Positions 47,933 through 60,402 of a stretch of 64,000 bases of DNA are shown in pieces. Both the position numbers and the translations under genes were made by a program. This stretch comes from Owenia fusiformis (taxonomy: Eukaryota; Annelida; Polychaeta; Sabellida; Oweniidae): the NCBI GenBank assembly GCA_903813345.2, contig CAIIXF020000002.1:19792455-19856454 (forward strand), written 5' to 3'. The notes under the pieces are model-generated. The model did not search any database, had not been told where the DNA came from, and saw only the letters and a program-made list of their open reading frames with translations. Every line of letters begins with the position of its first letter. The first letter of the stretch is position 1.

Positions 47933-47937
47933 TTTTA
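47801..47937 (-). CDS. EXOC1: EXOC1 exon 1: in-frame 44-residue N-terminal extension
   Basis: The exon opens five bases after a plausible acceptor (ATGACAG) with ATG at 47932 and reads 44 codons beginning [19 protein letters not shown], up to a GTAAAA donor. It joins in phase 0 to exon 2, which starts AAA-ATG, so the ancestral start methionine (MTAIKH...) becomes residue 46. I know of no counterpart in human EXOC1, which starts at MTAIKH. Codon quality and perfect phase argue for a real coding exon. A shorter isoform starting in exon 2 is equally possible. Confidence 0.75.
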
Positions 47938-50256
47938 CTGTCATATACAAATGCCTATATTACAGCATTTCTTGTAAATAGATCTGATAGCTGGCACAGA
48001 TTATAGAGTTTCCGTTTTGCCTCAATAAAACCACTGTACCCATTGGTGAATAGGTGGCATATTAAAAACTTTTAGATTGCTATAGGATATAAGTAGGTTC
48101 TTCATGATGTGTCCAGTACCATCAAATATCAAATATATCTGATGTAGCCAGATAGATGATAGAGTTATTCTTCAGGTTTCTTCTTGCTTCATTTTTTCAT
48201 TTTGAATTACAAATGGTCAAAACCACTGCTCTAAGGTTATATGAAAAAACACTCCAAGTTGCTTAAAAGTTGTTCATAAAATGTATCCAATATCCTCTAA
48301 AATATGTCTTATATCTGACAGCTTGTGGCCTTCTATTTTTGTTATGTTATATGCACCCTCTGGTTTAAATTAGCAAATAGTGTCACGGGTAATAAAAACA
48401 GCATCATTGTAGCATTTGTAAAACATATTTGTAACTGGATAAATCACGTTGGTTTACGTTGGTTTAAGCTTCTAGAACTATTTGCTCAATAGTTTTTGAT
48501 TCAATGTAAGCATTAGAAGTTACTTTTCTTCTTTGTTTTATGTTTTCCTCAATTTGGCATGAAGTTTGTGTCAACAGTTTATTATTTACTCTTTATCTAC
48601 TGATGACCTTAATGGTTGTCATGGTTTTCAGTTTTTTGTCATTACACAATCGAGTAGAATTGAGTGTGATCGAGAGCACTTATACTAGATATCCTTCTTC
48701 CTTAAATGTGTGGAATTGTTTCACTTTGGTGGTTACCATTGTTTAATTTAATTACTATGGCACCATAATTCACAATTAATCAGTTTACGATGACACTTGC
48801 GTCTAAAATATCAATCTGCTCTCAGCCTTTTCTAGCCTGCTCTCTTAAAATTTAAACGAAGTATTAGCTTTTCAAACATTTATGTACCATTTCGAGTATG
48901 AGTAAAAAGTCTGTTTACTTTATTCCTTGCTGATTCCACTTCATTCCACTCTGTCTTCCATTTAAAACATGGCCAAAATGACTTTTCCTCCTGGGTGGCA
49001 CACTTACATTATCATTTCCCACTTGATGTCAACTAAGTTATAAAATGCCTAAATGTTGTCACCATGGTCATGATGACTCCACATTTTCCTGACTCCCTGC
49101 GAGTTATTTTCTAACATCTATGTACTTTGAGGAATTTTGTTAGTTTTGCTAATAATTTTGCATTTTTAATGTTCCGATGGTTGACTCTCCATTGGCTGGT
49201 CCACTTAATGTGTGGTTTTCATGTCAACTATGCAAGCATTTACGATGCTCATAAATAGGTATATCTATATAAGGTCAGATAAGCAACTCTGTGGAAATCG
49301 CAATCACTGTTTAAATATTTGCAATAAATGTTTGATGAATTCACTGATTAATCCATAATATTACATCAGAATCATCATGCTATTGTCAGTTCAATCCACA
49401 CCCCTAAAAACCATGAAAACTGACTTTCTCCAACAATTTATACTCTCCTAGTTTGAAAGCTATTCTAGTAATATATACATCACTGCAGCATCGAATTTCC
49501 TCAAACTTATAAAAACAAATATTTCCAGCACTTCAACCCCTGTGTATACTGATCTATGCAAATTACAAACTAATGTTTTACAAAAAACTAAAGGTTAAAA
49601 AGCCTACTTGAGTTTTAGCACATAACATGCTTTATGTTGCAGATTCTAGACTTCTATACACAAGTGAATTTGATGAAAAAAACAAAATCTATAGAAATAT
49701 AAACATTTGACAACTTACTTTTTATTAATTAGAAAAAAACATGTAAAATTGTAAAAAACTGTTTGTTTGTGACTTTTAATTCTAGGCATGTAGGGGTGGT
49801 TATTTTTAAAAACAGTTATCACATTTCACTTTGTTGGAGCACAGCATATGCACAAGTCAGATGACTAGGTAAGAGTGATGCAAGATGGAAATTCACCTAG
49901 AAAATTCTGGATGAAAAACTTAATTCATAATTTTTCAATTCATAAATGTCCATTGTGTATAATTAATTTTATATAAGGAAGCACCATTGCTTGATATGTA
50001 TAATGATTACATTTTTGAGATGCATAAACTTAAAACTAACTAAACTCAATATTACTAAAGCTGCCATCTATTTAACTTTATCGTAATTATATTCACATAT
50101 AAAACATTTTAGATAGAATCTATCGAGAGGATTCTTCCAATGAAGTTTCTTCAATATTTATTTGAGATATATTGGCATATTTATTGAAAGATTATTTCTT
50201 ATATTTTAAACTATACGGTGCTGCATTAAATGCGCATGAAAACCTGTCTATAGAGA

Positions 50257-50410
50257 TCAGGGGTTTCATTAGCAGCAGACAACATGCGATTTTCACCGGT
50301 TGTTTTCACAAAATCACCTGTTGTTTTAGGGACTTTTCAACTTTTCCATGTTAAATTTGTGATTTCCATTAATTTTGCCTGTTGTTTTCATTTATTTAGC
50401 CTGTTGTGCG
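50257..50410. mobile_element. MITE, GCAGGGRTTTCAYTAG family, right end lost
   Basis: ATCAGGGGTTTCATTAGCAG then CACCGGTTGTTTTCACAAAA, as in the 47.6 kb copy, but the distal terminus after GCCTGTTGTG is missing. Intergenic or in the inferred 5' UTR intron of EXOC1. Confidence 0.7.
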
Positions 50411-51164
50411 AATGGATATAGATCTTATATGAATACAACAAAAGAAATGTCAAAAATTTACATTGGTAATGATTAAGACTCCATTCTAAATATTACAATT
50501 TTTGCAGTGTCTCTGCCACGTGTGTACTGCAAGTCTGCAAGTATAATATACATGTAATAGATGTGTTGCCATGCTCGTCTCAAGAACCTTGTGACCCAAC
50601 CTTTATACCTTCGGCTTCCACTGTATTCCAAGCTTACACGAACTATAAATCCCTGTATGTTTTATTCTGCCGAGTTTTCGGGGTTTTGGTATTATAACCT
50701 AACGAAAAATTTCAAAACACACAAGAAGTGATCAATAGTTCAAATCTTTTGGATTGCTACTTTGAGTTTACAGTAAGTTATAATGTAATGACATAAACAA
50801 CATTTTCCTCCAGTTTTCATCATTATTGTCAAATATCCACCATCCAGAGTCATTACTCTAATTTTAGACGAAATTATGCAATATCAGACGAAGGACAAGG
50901 TTTGTTTCAATTAATGGACAATTCTTACAACAAATATTTGGAATATTATCTAAACATTTTGAACATGCTCAAATCAAACAGCACAATGGGCAATCATTGG
51001 CGACCATGGATACCACAGCACGATGTCTTTCACTACCTTTATGGTGATTTTAACATGTTCTGAGACCTTTTTCCGTCAGCTTTGTACAGGATTGTCGAAA
51101 AAGGAATGCAGTTCGTTTTGAATTTTCATGCAAATGCAAAAATACAAACACAGTTCAATCAAAA

Positions 51165-51380
51165 TTTTGACGCATTGCGTATATGTTACTCATTTGATTC
51201 AACTTTCCTTGTTTTCCCCCCTGACAGTGTTAGTGAATGCTAACAAAATGAAATAAGGTGTTCAAATTTTGACCAAGGTGTTCAGATTTTGACCAGGGTG
51301 TTCGCAATTTGAAGGAAGTTGTTCAAAATTTGTAAGTCACTCATTTTAAGTGTTCGCAGGTTGACAGGCCTGATAGTACC
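51165..51380. mobile_element. Diverged relative of the 9.8 kb hAT-like element (right part)
   Basis: It shares the TTCAAATTTTGACCAAGGTG tandem module, the AAGTCACTCAT..TAAGTG block and the end GTTGACAGGCCTGAT with the element at 9783-10284. A convincing left end was not found. Confidence 0.6.
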
Positions 51381-51586
51381 AAAGATAGAATACCACCACA
51401 GTCATGTAGTAGCGTCTTCATGTCATGCTTCACAGTAACAATTTCCATAGTAAATCTTTGTTAGCCTGCGATAGAAAGATAGATAAATTAGTGGGATGCT
51501 GCGTTTTTCGGAAATTTTTCAACAAATCAAACTTCAAATAAAAAAAGAATATTTAGGCGCTTTACATCAAACTTTCTTTTACTCAC

Positions 51587-51770
51587 CAATGTTTATGGAT
51601 TACTACTTTAACGAAGAATGCATCTGTTTTTTCTTTGGACGCTTTGCTTGTTTCTACGTCAAGCAATTTGACTTTATTCGATTAAAATTTGCAAAACGCC
51701 TTATTTCCGGGTAGCTGCCATCTTGCGCACAAAACTACTGCGCATCAAATAAATGTTTACATCCGGTTTC
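51587..51770 (-). promoter_or_regulatory. Likely EXOC1 promoter and non-coding first exon
   Basis: Read on the minus strand, this stretch has a housekeeping-promoter signature: two ETS-like CCGGAA/CCGGAT sites (about 51705 and 51762), two NRF1-type TGCGCA half sites (51724 and 51739) and a YY1-like AAGATGGCAGC (51714-51724). About 130 bases downstream follows a good donor, ATTG|GTGAGT, at 51587/51586. The next acceptor on this strand that leads into coding sequence is EXOC1 exon 1 at 47937, so this is inferred to be its 5' UTR exon. Promoter activity, including a divergent one, is not proven by sequence. Confidence 0.5.
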
Positions 51771-53098
51771 ACTTTCGGTTTTAGGGACATGTCATTCTGT
51801 TTGTATGTTCATGTATGCTGCTCTTTGGAGATGGTTCGTGTTGAATCTGATTTTCTAATAAGTCCGAATAATGGGTTATTTGTTAGCTCAATTGCAAGTT
51901 CAATAAGAAAATTCTACATTATTGTAATTTTCATGTAGAACAGTAGAAGTCAGAATGGTTTTAATAACACCAACAAGCAATGTGTCATGGTGTAGACTAA
52001 CTTCAAATGTTAATATACATAAATACATGTACATCTTCTTACAGAAATATCAATAATTCATGAAGCCCATCATTCTTTACATCTTTAATGATAGAGCAAG
52101 ACACAACAGTTCAATGTAAAAACAAATGATTGTTTTTTGACATCCTGTATTCCTGTATCAAGCATATGCATTCTTAAATAGATTCAGTAATTGGACTCTC
52201 TAAATCATGTGTTTTGCTTTATAATTGGGAGCATTATTATGCATTAGCATCTCATAGAAACTTAATTAATTGCAATGGCAGGTAGCCAGCTACATTTGGG
52301 GTCATATTTTTTCATTTAGATTATTATATTTAAATATTTCTTCTATTAAGAGCTTTCTGTTCTTGAATATGTCTTCAGGGTTCAATATTAAGTCTGACAA
52401 CTCCGGATAATTTGATTAATAAACATTGTAAAATCAGAAGATCAATAGCTAAAAGCCATGGTGCAAAGTCGACTAAGTCAATATTGTTAAATATAAACAG
52501 ATAAATATATTTTGACAATTCAATGACAAAATGATGGTTTTGCTTGTTTTATATCTTGAAGTGATATCTAGCCAATTTGGAAAATGCTTTTGAGAATATT
52601 GTATACATATGGAATCAATGTAACATTTAAAGGTACAAGTTTAGGGAGAAACAGAGAAAGTGAGCAACTTATCAAAAACTTTTCAATTTCAGAAACTTTT
52701 TAGTGATTCCAAAGTAACCATCCAAAATCTGATTTTAACATTTGACATGGAATTTTTGAGATTTTGTATTTAGAATGATAAGATACACATTTGTATGAAA
52801 ATCAAATTGTTAATTCAATCGTTAATTTTGTCACTTCCTTCCTATATTTCGGATTCTTGCTTTAATTTGGACTGCAATAAAGTACATATACAATAGAACC
52901 TGTGTAAGTGGAGCACCCAACATTCTGCCAAAAAGCGTTCCACTTAGGTGTTCCACTTGGGGAGGTTTTGGGTTATACTTCTTTCATCATTCAATTAAAT
53001 AATCAATTCAACAGACATTATATTTTTTATAACCTTTATTTTATTTCTGACAGGTTTTAAAACAAAAAATATTCATAAACAAGACACACAGTGATAAA
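51771..53098. other. Gene-poor stretch
   Basis: I see no coding frame of note. A fragment at 52890-52980 (GTGTAAGTGGAGCACCCAAC, CGTTCCACTTAGGTGTTCCA) looks like mobile-element debris. Confidence 0.5.
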
Positions 53099-54824
53099 TA
53101 TCGCACTTTGAAGAGCAAACTGGCCACCATGCAATTTACCCAGCATGGTCAAAACCTAATCAGACCTTGGCACTAGTCTGCTCTTGCATCTGTAAACATT
53201 TCAAGTTGACAAGGTTAGCGGTTTTCCTGCAATTTTGATGACAAGAGTTTATTTGTAGTCTGGAACTTTGGGAAAATTTAGATAATATCGTTTGTGACCT
53301 AATTTGATGACCTTCGACCTTGAAAATTTAACTTTTTCAGACCTCAGTAGGTGTTTTGTAATTAAGCTGACCTAAATTTAAATCCAAAATATCAATTTAG
53401 AAAATCAACTTTTTTGACCTTTTCAAGGTCACTGAAGGTGAATGAAAGGTCAAATCTGAAATCTAAGGTCAGATTTGAACTTCTGAGAACTTGTAGATGT
53501 TTTTAAAAAAAAAATTGGTCAATTTGGAGCAAGTTGAAAAATTCAAAATGGCCGCCAAAGAACTTTGGGAAAATTTAGATAACATCGTTTGTGACCTAAT
53601 TTGATGACCTTCGACCTTGAAAATTTAACTTTTTCAGACCTCAGTAGGTGTTTTGTAATTAAGCTGACCTAAATTTAAATCCAAAATATCAATTTAGAAA
53701 ATCAACTTTTTTGACCTTTTCAAGGTCACTGAAGGTGAATGAAAGGTCAAATCTGAAATCTAAGGTCAGATTTGAACTTCTGAGAACTTGTAGATGTTTT
53801 TAAAAAAAAATTGGTCAATTTGGAGCAAGTTGAAAAATTCAAAATGGCCGCCAAATTGAAAAATTCAAAATGGTCACCATGTAATTCAGCCAGCATACTC
53901 AAAACCTAATCAGATCTTGGCAATAGTCTGCTCTTGCATCTGTAAAAATTTCAAGTTGAACGGATAAGTGGTTTTCCTGGAATTTTGATGACGAAGATTT
54001 GTTGAAAAATTCAAAATGGCCGCCACATAGTTTACCCAGCATGCCCTAAACCTAATCAGATCTTGGCACTAGTCTGCTATTGCATGTGTAAAAATTTCAA
54101 GTTGAACAGGTTAGCGGTTTACTTGGAATTTTGATGACAAGAATTGATTTGTAGTCTCAAACTTTGAGAAACTTGGATAACATCATTTGTGACCTAGTTT
54201 AATGACCTTGACCTTCGACCTTGAAAATTTAAATTTCTCAGACCTCAGTAGGTGTTTTGTAATTAAGCTGACCTAAATTTAAATCCAAAATATCAATTTA
54301 GAAAATCAACTTTTTTGACCTTTTCAAGGTCACTGAAGGTGAATGAAAGGTCAAATCTGAAATCTAAGGTCAGATTTGAACTTCTGAGAACTTGTAGATG
54401 TTTTTAAAAAAGAAATTTGGTCAATTTGGAGCAAGTTGAAAAATTCAAAATGGCCGCCAAATTTAAAAATTCAAAATGGCCACCATGTAATTCAGCCAGC
54501 ATACCCAAAACCTAATCAGATCTTGGCAATAGTCTGCTCTTGCATCTGTAAAAATTTCAAGTTGAACGGATAAGTGGTTTTCCTGGAATTTTGATGACAA
54601 GATTTGTTGAAAAATTCAAAATGGCCGCCACGTAGTTTACCCAGCATGCCCTTAACCTAATCAGATCTTGGTACTAGTCTGCTCTTGCATCTGTAAAAAT
54701 TTCAAGTTGAACAGGTAAGCAGTTATCCTGGAAATTTGATGACAAGATTTGGTTTATGTCCCGCCCGCCCGCCCGCCCAACAGCACAAGACGACGGCAAT
54801 ATAGCACTTTTTCAAAGTGCGATA
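53099..54824. mobile_element. 1.7 kb inverted-repeat element built of repeated modules
   Basis: Ends TATCGCACTTTGAA and TTCAAAGTGCGATA are perfect inverted repeats (14 bp). Inside, a module of about 300 bp (GTGACCTAATTTGATGACCT, TTGACCTTTTCAAGGTCACT, AAAGGTCAAATCTGAAATCT) occurs three times and a second module (ACCCAGCATGCCCTAAACCT) about five times. A (GCCC)n tract sits near the right end (about 54763-54778). Frequent AGGTCA half sites come with the module. No transposase; non-autonomous. Confidence 0.85.
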
Positions 54825-57800
54825 AAAATACAAAAAGACGCAAATGTCATTATTTTGACATTTGATTAGAAATGGCCTGAGCATATTCTAGACAAACTTA
54901 AATACGAAAAAACAGCTTTTGCCTTTGGTATCAGCTTGCAAAAAGTTCAGACTACAAAATGTAGTTTGAATTGTGTTAAACCAGAAAAATATTCTGGGTT
55001 TTAAAGGTTCCCAAATATAGCCCCACTTAGAGTAAACATAAATATTAGGGGCCATGTCAAACAATGAGTAATTTTTTGCTGTAGTTTAATTGGGGAGATT
55101 AAAAGCAAGGTTTATTCAGGGAAAAAAATGAAGATTGATCAGATGATTATGATGCACATGTATTCATCATGTGAACAAGGGGACGGAGATCTGTTGCTCA
55201 ACACATACATTTTGTGAACAAAAATATTTTTGGCCTAGCCCCTTAGTCACCTCAGGATTTTTGGCCCCGCTTTTGTTTACTTACAAAATAGGCTCTCCAG
55301 TAAACCATGCAAACTTTTGGTATATCAAAGAAGTCATGATACATTGGCGAGACTGATGATGCCATTGGTTGTACCTTTTCAAAATTAGCAATACATTAAT
55401 CCTATTTCCGCTTGTATATATTGCTACCAACAACCTTACAGTCAAGACATCATCAATTCAATTTAACCAATATATAATAGCTTCTTTGATGTACCAAAAG
55501 GTGGCAGGGTTTATCCTATTTTTTCTTGGACACATTGCTACCTACAACATATGACATCATCAATCTAGCCAATATATCATAGTTTCTTTGATATACCAAA
55601 AGGTGGCAAAGTTTATTGGAAAGGTCTATTAAAAGTAAGATTCCTTTGAGATGATCCCACAGCCAGGTCCTTTAAAAACCAAATGCAACCAATAGGACCC
55701 AATCCTCGTATATCTACATTGGTCTTCTTGGCCAAATCACATAACATTGTAGATGGAATTGTTCTTATGCGAATTCACTATACTTCAGAATTCCTACTGA
55801 TTACAGTGATTAGCCCATGCCACAAATGCCACGAATTATGGATTTTGCTGTCATAATACAGTACATTAAAATTACATGATTTTGCACTAAGACTGCAGTT
55901 CCATAGTATTTTCCTTAGAATCACTTAATTTGATGATAATCCTTATTTTATGTCTATAACTAGGAAGACTATTGCTTTGTTCATTCTGGATTAGCTTTTC
56001 ACAATTTATGATAATCAGGCTATGTAAGCATCTTCCATAAGACGGGGGTTAAAATTTTACTTGATTAATCGAGTGTAATCTCGATTAATCATTGTCAGGT
56101 TAACAGTAGAGGTGATAACTATACAAGTCATATTAAACAATGTTTGAGTATTAACTGAATGCTTATATTTATAGGGTACATGCGTCCACTTTGTCTCGTA
56201 ATTATTTTCAGTCAGTAGTAATAGTATCAGGACCCACTGAAACAGGGACCAGAAATCTGCTTGGACTGAAACAACCTATAGTACACATCAGGCATACTAA
56301 AAACACACATCTTCAATCTTATAGAAGCATGATAAACAAGGCATTAACTTGCAAAATGTCACTACCTGTCATTTGTTACAGACACTGAGCCAAATACCGT
56401 CTACAAAAAAGTTGAGACTATAACAATATGTCAGTGGTGACATAAAAAGCATGAGAAATGCAAACTTCAGAAATTACTTCCATATGAGTGATATTGGTCT
56501 ATATGCTAAAAGATTGCCTAATGTATACTATGGGTTGTCTTGTCCACGCTACCAATTCCTGGTCAGTGTTTCAATTGGTACAGATACGACGTCACTTATG
56601 TAAATGCATCTAAATTTTGAGACTATCGAAACATAGATGCATCCTTAACCAAATTGCTGAAGCAACAGGATAAGTCAGTGTTGATCCTGTAAAAATAAAT
56701 CGCCGTGTTAGCATTATAATCACTGTAAATCCATCTGTAAAACATATTCCTACAATCTTGTTAGAGGCAACTGTACTGTCCCATTTGATCTTGCTTTTAA
56801 TCAAATCCAAATTACACTGCACAAATCAGGAATATTATAAGATAACACATTCGCAGATAATCCAAATTCCAATGCCAGTTTTCAGTTTTTAGAGGAATTC
56901 CAAATCGCACTAGTCACACAGTTAGGTCTCTGAGGGTTGATATCTTTCTGAGTTAATCATGTCAATATCCAACAGTACTGTATGGTACTGTTTTGGCTAT
57001 GGTATTGTACGATTCCATAAATATGGTATCGCACTGTATCGTAGAATAAAACATTACCATGTGGTACCATGAATGGTACTGTACACTAAATGTAAGATAA
57101 GGTACCGTGATTTCAGAGTGCAGAATGGGGATGTAGATGACGATCAAGTTGTTCCTTTATATTTGATCAGTAGATAAGGTTAATATCCAACCGAACCAAT
57201 TCATTAAGTTCATCCAATTTTGATATGTCTTTGCAGCTATGTGTTATGGTTTGTTTGACATTGACTACGTACCTCTCACTCATATTACAATGCATGAATG
57301 TTTTAGAGTTCTCGGAGATACATATTCATGTTGATAACACAAACAGAAGTGTTTCGCTCCAAGAATAAAGGTGTTAGAATAGTCTCAAATTTTTCTTTGA
57401 TGTTCCTTTGCTATCATAACTTTTTTAACACAATATATTTTTTTTCATTTTTGCTACTACTGAGTATCGTTTTTAGAAATCATTACACTCTATTAACTAG
57501 GTGGCACCAGGTCCATTTATAAATAAAAAATATTTTGACCACAATATCTGAACTTCAATATGGCCAAAATCATGAAAGATATGATAGATATCCCAATTCC
57601 ACAATGTGTTATTCGGTGATGTTCATATTACGGAGGTTAAGCTATACATTTTAAGAGAACTTGTACATGAATGTGTAATAATTATGACCCCCAGGGATTA
57701 CGCTCCCCCTCTCCATTGGTTTTTCCAGGGACTTAATTCAAACTATTTTTCTCATACCTTTATACTCAATTAGACAACTAAGTACTACAAAGGGGAGATC

Positions 57801-57900
57801 TAATCCCTAGAGGACCATCATTCATGTACGAGTTCTCTTAAAAACATATAGCAGAACCTCCTTAATTACTGAATTGTCTTTCATAATATTTCCATTTGTT
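54825..57900. other. Gene-poor stretch with short hairpin
   Basis: Contains a perfect 12 bp inverted repeat TGATTAATCGAG/CTCGATTAATCA (56062-56091), a GTCACCACC element (56337) and a low-complexity GGTACTG-rich patch (56975-57110). A minus-strand frame at 56610-56822 has fairly mixed composition (MQCNLDLIKSKIKWDSTVAS) but no recognisable domain. Confidence 0.5.
56337..56447 (+). mobile_element. GTCACCACC-family element, short
   Basis: AAGGCATTAACTTGCAAAAT GTCACTACC ... AAAAGTTGAGACTATAACAA ... CAGTGGTGACATAAAAA. Internal ACC repeats are mostly deleted. Confidence 0.75.
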
Positions 57901-57933
57901 ACAGAGTGATCAAAAATAACTGAAAAGTCACGT

Positions 57934-58158
57934 TTATGAATCACGATCCACACTACTTTCCAGTAATCTGGTAATACTATAGATATCCGAGACTGGTAGT
58001 CTTTCCAAGCTGGTATTGAGTGTCTCCCCACAAATTGTCCATTTATGTTTATTCTCACTTTGACTGCTAATTACAGAAGGTATTATTTCCGATACCGATG
58101 ACAGCCTTGGCCTTTGATGGTTTTCAAACATGTTGGACTTCACGTTCAGTTTATCCAT
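57934..58158 (-). CDS. Candidate 74-residue small protein, unknown
   Basis: An ATG-started frame with balanced, non-AT-driven amino-acid use (MDKLNVKSNMFENHQRPRLS ... KWTICGETLNTSLERLPVSD) in an otherwise frame-poor region. It may be a small gene, an exon of a gene whose other pieces lie at 56.6 and 59.0 kb on the same strand, or chance. No homology is recognised. Confidence 0.25.
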   Translation of the reverse strand: MDKLNVKSNMFENHQRPRLSSVSEIIPSVISSQSENKHKWTICGETLNTSLERLPVSDIYSITRLLESSVDRDS

Positions 58159-58879
58159 TATAGATGTAACTTCTAGATTTCAGGATTTTTTCAAGGAACT
58201 ATTTCATTTTCTGATGAACCATATGTGCAAGTTTCCAACGCAGCACCCGTGAGTCTAAAACTATGATCACCATACGATTCAGAGTTTATGAAGACACCAG
58301 TCCACCAGTGAACGTTATATAACAACTTCTTAGTATGTCAGCAATAGACTTGGGTTATAGATGGTTATAACTGCTGTCTCCAATTTATATAGTGCGAGCA
58401 CATTAGTCAATACACACTGTAATTAGAACAGATAGTCCTGGCACATGACATGGCGTAGAATCTAGACCCAGTCAAGAAGTCAAGCATTAGAAAATTCATA
58501 GCCAATCAGGTTGGTAATTTGTGAGTATGAGTATAATAGAATAAAGGACCAGAAGTGGTATGGGAGAGACTTAACACCATCAAGAATTCTTGCTTAATGA
58601 TGTCATTGAGTAATTCCACATAACACTCCCGATCCTTTATGTCACAATCAAAACAGGCACAGTTATTTCATAAAATTGGCTATGAAATTTCCAAATGATG
58701 TGGTTGGCAAACTAGATTTCAATGCATATCAAAGTATGGTATTTTCCAATATGCTACACTGATTAATTCAACCACGACTTCAGAATTTCCACTTTGAATG
58801 GTTGCATCAACTTAAACTTATCTCATTTATTAACATTTTACCAAATTGGTGACAAAAACTTAAACACCATTTGGTATTC

Positions 58880-59104
58880 TCATAAAATAAAACACTGTCG
58901 CACAAAATCTCCATAGTACTGTCGTATTAAACAACCGGGAAAAAGATATTCCAAATGTCTTTTGGTTTCGAAATAACACTGTATCACTCCCATGTCATCA
59001 CGCAACGAATCACACAATGTGCCAACATTATGGAAAACGTTTTTAATCGTTATTGTTAATTGTGTACTTCCTTCGGCTTTTCCTCCAAGATTCAAAGACG
59101 CATG
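58880..59104 (-). other. Candidate exon-like open frame, unknown
   Basis: The open frame lacks an upstream ATG but reads as well-mixed protein (NVFHNVGTLCDSLRDDMGVI ... HLEYLFPGCLIRQYYGDF) to a stop. It could be the terminal exon of an unrecognised minus-strand gene or a decayed gene fragment. Confidence 0.2.
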
Positions 59105-60402
59105 GAATCAAAGTGCTGTGAAAAACTCATTAATGTAAACATCAAACGAAAACATGAGCTTAATTTATTAAGCTATAGTGTAACAGATTATTAGCTTCAA
59201 AAGCACGCCCATATTATACCGATTAACGAAATGCTCCTGAATGGTTATAACTGTACGTAAAGTGTCATACAGTCAGTAAATTAATATCAGTGTTTCAAAC
59301 GCAACCACAGTTAGGTTCACACTACACCCGGGAGTGTTTTCAACAAAATCAAATTATACTATTCATTAATATCAATGCCATTCGATCTAATATTTTTTAA
59401 TCCATTGCGCGGCCTTATTCGTAGTATCATAGTACTGTGAAATCACCATATTGTCCGATCCATTATATTGTCTGATCCATTATATTGTCCGATCCCTGAT
59501 ATTGTCCAATCCATTATATAATGTCCAATCCTCCACTTGTATTTACATTTGTATTGTCTGATTCGCTATCTTGTCTGATCCTGATTATTATCGATTCAAT
59601 GCTTGTCCAATTCACAAAACTAGCCGATCTTTAATAATATGAATTCAAATGTTCAACTGTCACATTATTATTGGGTCCTAAGTGTTTCCAAGATGCTAAC
59701 ATGTAGAGGCTACGCTTTCTTGTTTTATATACAGAACAAGCATGTATAGATAAGTTCTTGTTTAGTCTATCACTACTGTACTTTATATTTCCACTGATGT
59801 GATGTCACTAAATACTGGTGTGCTACATAATGTGTTCTTACTAGATATGTATCACCAGATTGCAATGTATATATGGAGGCAGCACCCTCATTTGTGTAGG
59901 TAGCGCCATCTTTCACGAACAGGTGTTGGCAAAAAAGGCAGAAACAAAATTAGAGATTAATTTTTTTACCACATGTATTTTTCACACTACATGTATTTAG
60001 AAACCACTCATACATCATTAGTGTTACTTTTTTCAATACGAACTATGGTGTCAATGTCATGTCTGTGCTGTTTGCTCAATTCAGTAACCCCCCAACCCTA
60101 TTCTCGATATTGCAAACCACAGTAACAGGACATGTATACATAATCCCAATTCTAAAGTACGACTTATGTACACAATAGCTTTTGCCCTGATGACAACTCA
60201 TGTATAAAAAGGTTAAAAATCTTGAATAACCCTATCCACCATTAAGAAATAAACCCTCACCTAAATCTATATCCAAACCTTCTCTCTGATCAGAAGATTC
60301 TTCTTGACCTTGACCTCAACTATAACAGGAAGTCATTAGTGGGATTTTCTAACCAGACTCCCATTTTACTATTTCTGCCCTTTCTTCCAACACCTCGTGA
60401 AC
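59105..60402. other. Intergenic, downstream of AKAP17A
   Basis: Contains a degenerate tandem of ATTGTCCGATCCATTAT (about 59450-59600). Near the AKAP17A end, a minus-strand piece (about 60262-60312) reads QGQEESSDQREGLDIDL before a GTGAGG donor-like site; I could not connect it in phase. Confidence 0.4.

Larger units (their letters stand above)
47938..51586. other. Inferred 5' UTR intron of EXOC1, gene-poor
   Basis: AT-rich and without recognisable coding sequence apart from short frames; contains the 50.3 kb MITE. If the promoter at 51.7 kb is correct this is the first intron. Confidence 0.5.
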
